In this document: positions 60,408 through 64,000 of the stretch, in pieces | How positions within the stretch are numbered: the first letter of the stretch is position 1 | Layout: each line of letters starts with the position of its first letter | From: Hyphomicrobium denitrificans 1NES1 | Lineage (GTDB): Bacteria; Pseudomonadota; Alphaproteobacteria; Rhizobiales; Hyphomicrobiaceae | Direction of reading: 5' to 3' | DNA length: 64,000 nt | Assembly: GCF_000230975.2 (NCBI RefSeq) | Contig: NC_021172.1 | Location: 558,001 to 622,000, forward strand | Program-made: the position numbers and the translations under genes | Notes under the pieces: model-generated | What the model saw: the letters and a program-made list of their open reading frames with translations, nothing else | Told to the model about the DNA's origin: nothing | Databases searched by the model: none

Positions 60408-60791
60408 TCAATTTGTCTTGGACGCACTGTTGCCATTGCCAGCCGCATCGAGAAACGCTCTCGCGGCTTTCCAGCCGGTGCTTGCAATGCTCGAAAATTC
60501 GGCAGCGTAGTCGCCCGCCATCTGCTGCCAGAACTTCGCGTAAAGATCGCAGATGTCGCTTGGGTTACGGCATGCTGCGAATTGTTGCGGGAAAGTACTG
60601 TCTTTGGCGAGACGCTCGCCAACGAATTTCACCCAACTTTTGGCGACTTCGTCTCCAGCTTGGCAGACTGCAGCGTTCCACGCTTCGGCGCAGGTCGCTG
60701 CGGGCGACCAGATGCTTGTCAACGAGGCGACGCCTGGATCCGGCACCCGCGAGTTGCAATGGCTTCCATTTCTGCTTGGATAATCGAGCAT
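60408..60791 (-). CDS. Phasin-like protein
   Basis: A 127-residue, mostly helical protein. Its region AWNAAVCQAGDEVAKSWVKFVGERL and FWQQMAGDYAAEFSSIASTGWKAA resembles phasin family proteins, which coat polyhydroxyalkanoate granules. The start is ATG 60791 (MLDYPSRNG). It is located just downstream of phaC on the same strand, which supports the call. A consensus FNR/FixK box lies 55 bases upstream, so it has its own promoter. Confidence 0.65.
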   Translation of the reverse strand: MLDYPSRNGSHCNSRVPDPGVASLTSIWSPAATCAEAWNAAVCQAGDEVAKSWVKFVGERLAKDSTFPQQFAACRNPSDICDLYAKFWQQMAGDYAAEFSSIASTGWKAARAFLDAAGNGNSASKTN

Positions 60792-60845
60792 CGTTCGAAC
60801 TCCTGAAAGACTTTTAAAATTCTCCCTCCGCGAAATGCACGCGCC

Positions 60846-60859
60846 TTGATGAGGATCAA
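60846..60859. promoter_or_regulatory. Consensus FNR/FixK box upstream of the phasin gene
   Basis: TTGATGAGGATCAA is a perfect match to TTGAT-N4-ATCAA. It lies 55 bases before the phasin start and downstream of the phaC stop, placing it correctly for anaerobic or microaerobic activation of the phasin-CBS pair. Confidence 0.7.
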
Positions 60860-60878
60860 TCTGCAATATGACGAGTGT

Positions 60879-62720
60879 TCAGCGTTGAAAAACATACGTT
60901 CCCGGTGCCTCTGCAAGCGCCGCCGGCATATCTTCCGGCGTGCCCATTGGGGGCGGGTCAACCCACTCCGACGATTTCTCAGCAAGCCATTCCGACCATG
61001 CGGTCCACCAAGAGCCCTCGAACTTGGACGCTGTTTTCTGCCATTCATCAGGGTCGACGAAGGGACCGTCGGCGGCCTTTGTCGCCATGCGATAGCTGCG
61101 GCCGGGGAGTCCCGGCGGCGAGACGATGCCGGCGTTATGGCCGCCGCTCGTTAGCACGAAAGTTACGGCCGTATCGGTCAGAATATTGAATTTATAAACT
61201 GAGCGCCAGGGCGCGACGTGATCCGTCTCCGTTCCGACCGCAAAAATCGGAACCCGCATATCAGTCAACGTCACCGTTCTTCCGTCGACCTTGAAACGAC
61301 CTTCCGCGAGATCGTTGTTCAGAAACAGAGATCGCAGATATTCGGAATGCATACGATAGGGCATGCGCGTTGCGTCGGCATTCCACGCTAGGAGATCGTA
61401 AACAGGTTTGCGCTTGCCAAGCAGATAGTCGTTGATGACGTGGGACCAGATCAGATCGTTGGACCGAAGAAGCTGGAATGCACCCGCCATCTGTACGCTG
61501 TCGAGAAAGCCTTGCTCGGCCATCATGTCTTCGAGAAGTGCGACCTGGCTTTCGTCGATGAAGAGGGTTAGTTCGCCGGCCTCCCTGAAATCTGCCTGAG
61601 CCGCGAGGAACGTCAGAGTCTGGATACGATCATCGTCGGCGAGGGCCATGGCGCTTGCTGCGGTCGCCAGCAGCGTCCCGCCAAGACAATAGCCAGTTGC
61701 GTGAATTTTTTTGCCACCCGTAATTTTTCCGACGGCGTCGATCGCTGCCATTACGCCAAGGCGGCGGTAATCGTCGAAGCTCGTCTCGCGGTCACTGGCG
61801 TCAGGATTGTGCCAGGAGATGATGAATACGGTGAACCCTTGCTCGGTCAGATACTTGACCAGTGAGTTCTGGGGTCTGAGATCGAGAATATAGTACTTCA
61901 TGATCCAGGCAGGAACGATGAGAACGGGCTCGCTGTGAACCTTTGCGGTGCGCGGCTCGTATTGAATGAGCTCGATGAGATGGTTGCGGAAGACGACCTT
62001 TCCCGGCGTCACCGCCACAGTCTCTCCGACCGTGAATTGTTCGGCGCCTTCCGGAGCGTCCCCCTCCTGGAACCGTGTCAAATCGTCGATGAAATTCCAA
62101 AAACCATGTATGAGATTGAACCCAAACTCTGCAGTCGTTTGCGCCAGCACGTCGGGGTTCGTCATCACGAAGTTTGTCGGCGCGAAGACATCGAGAGCCT
62201 GCCGGATCATGAAATCGACGCGCCGTGCATTTTGTCGGTCGACGCCGCGCACTGCTGTTGCCGCTTGGTGCCACCATTTCTCTGTCAGCAGGAAGGCTTG
62301 TGCGAAAATATTGAAAGGATAATCCTTCCACCGTTCCGATGCGAACCTCCTATCGTGTGATTGGGGATCTACAGCGGGCGCGGTTCTGGCGTTGTCGAAG
62401 GTTGCCGCTTGTGCGAAATGCCAAAGGTGTAGCCAATTGTGGAATGCCTTCGCGAGCAGCTCAAGCTGCAGGCCGGGCGAGCCGGCCAGGTGAATTCCCC
62501 AATCGAAGAAAGCGTTGGCGCAGGCGGCGGGTGAAAGCCCTGTGGTCGTACGAGCGACAAGATAGTTGAGGCGCCGGTCGAGATCCGAAAGTCTCGACGA
62601 TTCCAAATCGGACAATGCTAACGGAACAGCATTAAGTGTCGGCGTCGGGGCGCCGCGCCCTTTTTCGACGAGACCCAGAAGCAGCGGCGGGGGATCTGGA
62701 TATATTGGCTCATCCAACAC
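60879..62720 (-). CDS. phaC: Polyhydroxyalkanoate synthase (class I PhaC)
   Basis: A 613-residue synthase that polymerises (R)-3-hydroxyacyl-CoA, mainly 3-hydroxybutyryl-CoA. The lipase-like box is GYCLGG, with the catalytic Cys near residue 345. The catalytic Asp is in GTETDHVAPW and the His in SGGHNAGIV. The length is within class I range. The phasin-like gene follows, and a Fnr-type palindrome lies 61 bases upstream. Confidence 0.93.
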   Translation of the reverse strand: MLDEPIYPDPPPLLLGLVEKGRGAPTPTLNAVPLALSDLESSRLSDLDRRLNYLVARTTTGLSPAACANAFFDWGIHLAGSPGLQLELLAKAFHNWLHLWHFAQAATFDNARTAPAVDPQSHDRRFASERWKDYPFNIFAQAFLLTEKWWHQAATAVRGVDRQNARRVDFMIRQALDVFAPTNFVMTNPDVLAQTTAEFGFNLIHGFWNFIDDLTRFQEGDAPEGAEQFTVGETVAVTPGKVVFRNHLIELIQYEPRTAKVHSEPVLIVPAWIMKYYILDLRPQNSLVKYLTEQGFTVFIISWHNPDASDRETSFDDYRRLGVMAAIDAVGKITGGKKIHATGYCLGGTLLATAASAMALADDDRIQTLTFLAAQADFREAGELTLFIDESQVALLEDMMAEQGFLDSVQMAGAFQLLRSNDLIWSHVINDYLLGKRKPVYDLLAWNADATRMPYRMHSEYLRSLFLNNDLAEGRFKVDGRTVTLTDMRVPIFAVGTETDHVAPWRSVYKFNILTDTAVTFVLTSGGHNAGIVSPPGLPGRSYRMATKAADGPFVDPDEWQKTASKFEGSWWTAWSEWLAEKSSEWVDPPPMGTPEDMPAALAEAPGTYVFQR

Positions 62721-62780
62721 GTGGCCTCCAATTTCCTTGCCGGGATAAAGGCGACCATTTCATTTTCCGCTAACCCGCCA

Positions 62781-62794
62781 TTGATGCAACTCAA
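62781..62794. promoter_or_regulatory. FNR/FixK-like box between phaC and the acyl-CoA synthetase-like gene
   Basis: TTGATGCAACTCAA matches TTGAT-N4-ATCAA at all but one position and fits TTG-N8-CAA. It lies 61 bases before phaC and 97 bases before the rightward gene at 62891, so it may serve either. Confidence 0.5.
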
Positions 62795-62890
62795 CGCAGT
62801 ATGCGGCTTTTTAGCTTGACCGGGATCAGTTTGTCGTCGGTCTGAAAAGATGATGAAATAATTTGGAAAAAGGCGTTGCGAGGATGCCTA

Positions 62891-64000
62891 ATGACCGTTC
62901 GTAATTTGAATTATCTGACGGCGCCGCGCTCGGTTGCGCTCATAGGCGCGAGTGCGCGTCCGGGCTCAGTCGGCTCGACCGTCATGCACAACTTGCTGAC
63001 GGGTGGGTTTGCCGGAACCGTCCAACTCGTCAACCCGAAGTATCGAGAGATCGACGGCCGACCTTGTGCCGCCTCCGTCGCCGAGCTTCAGGAAACGCCG
63101 GAGATGGCGGTGATCGCAACACCATCACAGACGGTTCCTGGCTTGATCGGAGAACTGGGTCGTAAGGGCACGCGAGCGGCCATTGTGCTGACGGCAGGTC
63201 TCGGCCCTCTCACGAAGGAGATGCTTGGCGCCTCGCAGCCGTATTGCCTGCGTATCCTCGGGCCGAACTGCATCGGCTTCATGGCACCGCCGATCGGCCT
63301 CAATGCCAGCTTCGCATCTCGCGCGCCGCTTTCAGGCGATCTAGCATTCGTATCGCAATCCGGCGCGCTCATTACCGCAGTCGTCGATTGGGCGGCCGGA
63401 CGCGGCATCGGATTTTCGCAGGTCGTATCACTTGGAGAAATGGCCGACGTCGATCTCGGCGATATGCTTGATCATCTCGCTACCGACAGATCAACGCGTG
63501 CCATTCTGCTCTATGTCGAGGCCGTTACGCACGCCCGCAAGTTTTTGTCGGCCGCTCGCAGGGCTGCGCGGTTGAAGCCCGTCATCGTCGTCAAAAGCGG
63601 GCGCCATGCTGGAGGCGCGCATGCTGCGCTATCTCATACCGGAGCACTGGCGGGATCGGACGCAGCCTATAATGCCGCTTTCCGGCGCTCCGGCCTGTTG
63701 CGAGTGAAGACGCTCGACGATCTCTTCGCGGCCGCGGAGACTCTTGCACGCGTCCCGCGGCTCGGCGGCGAAAGGCTCGCCATCCTGACGAACGGCGGCG
63801 GCGCGGGCGTTCTCGCATCCGATGAGTTGCAGGACTTCGACGGAAAGCTGGCTGTCTTCGAATCCGGAACGCTTGGCTCGCTCGACCGGGTGCTGCCCTC
63901 GACTTGGTCTCGCGGAAATCCGGTCGACATCATTGGTGACGCCGATACAGCGCGTTATGCGAACGCGCTGCACGTTCTGCTCGGCGATGAGCAGTCCGAT
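62891..64000 (+). CDS. ADP-forming acyl-CoA synthetase-like protein, N-terminal part (runs off the window)
   Basis: The first 370 codons of a protein with the CoA-binding domain (VALIGASARPGSVGSTVMHNLL), the succinyl-CoA ligase-like region (ILGPNCIGFMAP; FVSQSGAL; SHTGALAGSD) and the start of the next domain (LTNGGGAGVLASD). This fits the ADP-forming acetyl-CoA synthetase family. The C-terminus is outside the window, so I cannot tell an acid-CoA ligase from a Pat-type protein acetyltransferase with a GNAT domain. The ATG at 62891 is a reasonable start. Confidence 0.8.
   Translation, partial: MTVRNLNYLTAPRSVALIGASARPGSVGSTVMHNLLTGGFAGTVQLVNPKYREIDGRPCAASVAELQETPEMAVIATPSQTVPGLIGELGRKGTRAAIVLTAGLGPLTKEMLGASQPYCLRILGPNCIGFMAPPIGLNASFASRAPLSGDLAFVSQSGALITAVVDWAAGRGIGFSQVVSLGEMADVDLGDMLDHLATDRSTRAILLYVEAVTHARKFLSAARRAARLKPVIVVKSGRHAGGAHAALSHTGALAGSDAAYNAAFRRSGLLRVKTLDDLFAAAETLARVPRLGGERLAILTNGGGAGVLASDELQDFDGKLAVFESGTLGSLDRVLPSTWSRGNPVDIIGDADTARYANALHVLLGDEQSD

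Noticed and set aside
1-64000. CRISPR arrays, insertion sequences, prophage or integrase genes
   Set aside because: No repeated spacer pattern, transposase or integrase motif was seen on reading the window; the only large repeat is the ketosynthase pair duplication.

Overview
The window reads as a chromosomal segment of a facultatively denitrifying alphaproteobacterium, most likely Hyphomicrobium or a close relative in the Hyphomicrobiales. The pointers are a three-domain copper nitrite reductase with an extra N-terminal cupredoxin (the architecture known from Hyphomicrobium denitrificans), an AcpXL-type very-long-chain fatty acid (VLCFA) cluster, PQQ biosynthesis genes, polyhydroxyalkanoate genes and moderately high GC. 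I see no insertion sequences, phage genes or CRISPR arrays. The genus is an inference.

Layout: (1) 1-2411, minus strand: pqqA (a 35-codon gene), pqqD, pqqE, a four-helix PuuD-like membrane protein and the start of serC. (2) 2764-9646, minus strand: an AcpXL/FabZ/ketosynthase operon in which the ketosynthase plus chain-length-factor-like pair is present twice around an alcohol dehydrogenase, with no LpxXL acyltransferase. Divergent from it (9774-13530) are a MaoC-SDR fusion, a large FkbH-type HAD protein and a second carrier protein. (3) 13537-18189: ubiX-ubiD facing away from ubiT-ubiU-ubiV, a module for oxygen-independent ubiquinone synthesis, followed by a P450, a DNR/NnrR-like regulator and a DUF2478 protein. 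(4) 21554-25648: an FtrABD-like iron uptake set lacking its permease, and hemN. (5) 25850-32589: nitric oxide reductase norCBQD with divergent norEF, two tiny membrane ORFs and a cytochrome c'-like gene. (6) 33230-44617: a selenocysteine-containing formate dehydrogenase (fdnGHI, fdhE; the in-frame TGA is followed by a SECIS hairpin) with the complete selenocysteine machinery selD, selC, selB, selA. selC lies inside the 3' end of the selB reading frame. (7) 45204-49824: a TDT transporter, nnrS and nirK. (8) 50566-59485: nitrate assimilation nasA-nirD-nirB-narK, preceded by a leader with an ANTAR-type hexaloop hairpin and an intrinsic terminator, then the nasS-nasT control pair. (9) 59649-64000: a CBS/BON protein, a phasin, phaC and the start of an ADP-forming acyl-CoA synthetase-like gene.

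Most of the window therefore serves life without oxygen: formate oxidation into an anaerobically made quinone pool, nitrite and NO reduction, oxygen-independent heme synthesis and storage polymer. Palindromes of the Crp/Fnr type sit in front of many of these units: TTG-N8-CAA at ubiD/ubiT, the P19 gene, norE/norC, nnrS and nirK, and FNR/FixK-type sites at the phasin and phaC. One such palindrome also lies between the two arms of the VLCFA/FkbH cluster, which ties this unexplained lipid cluster to the same control. That cluster is the best candidate here for an undescribed system.
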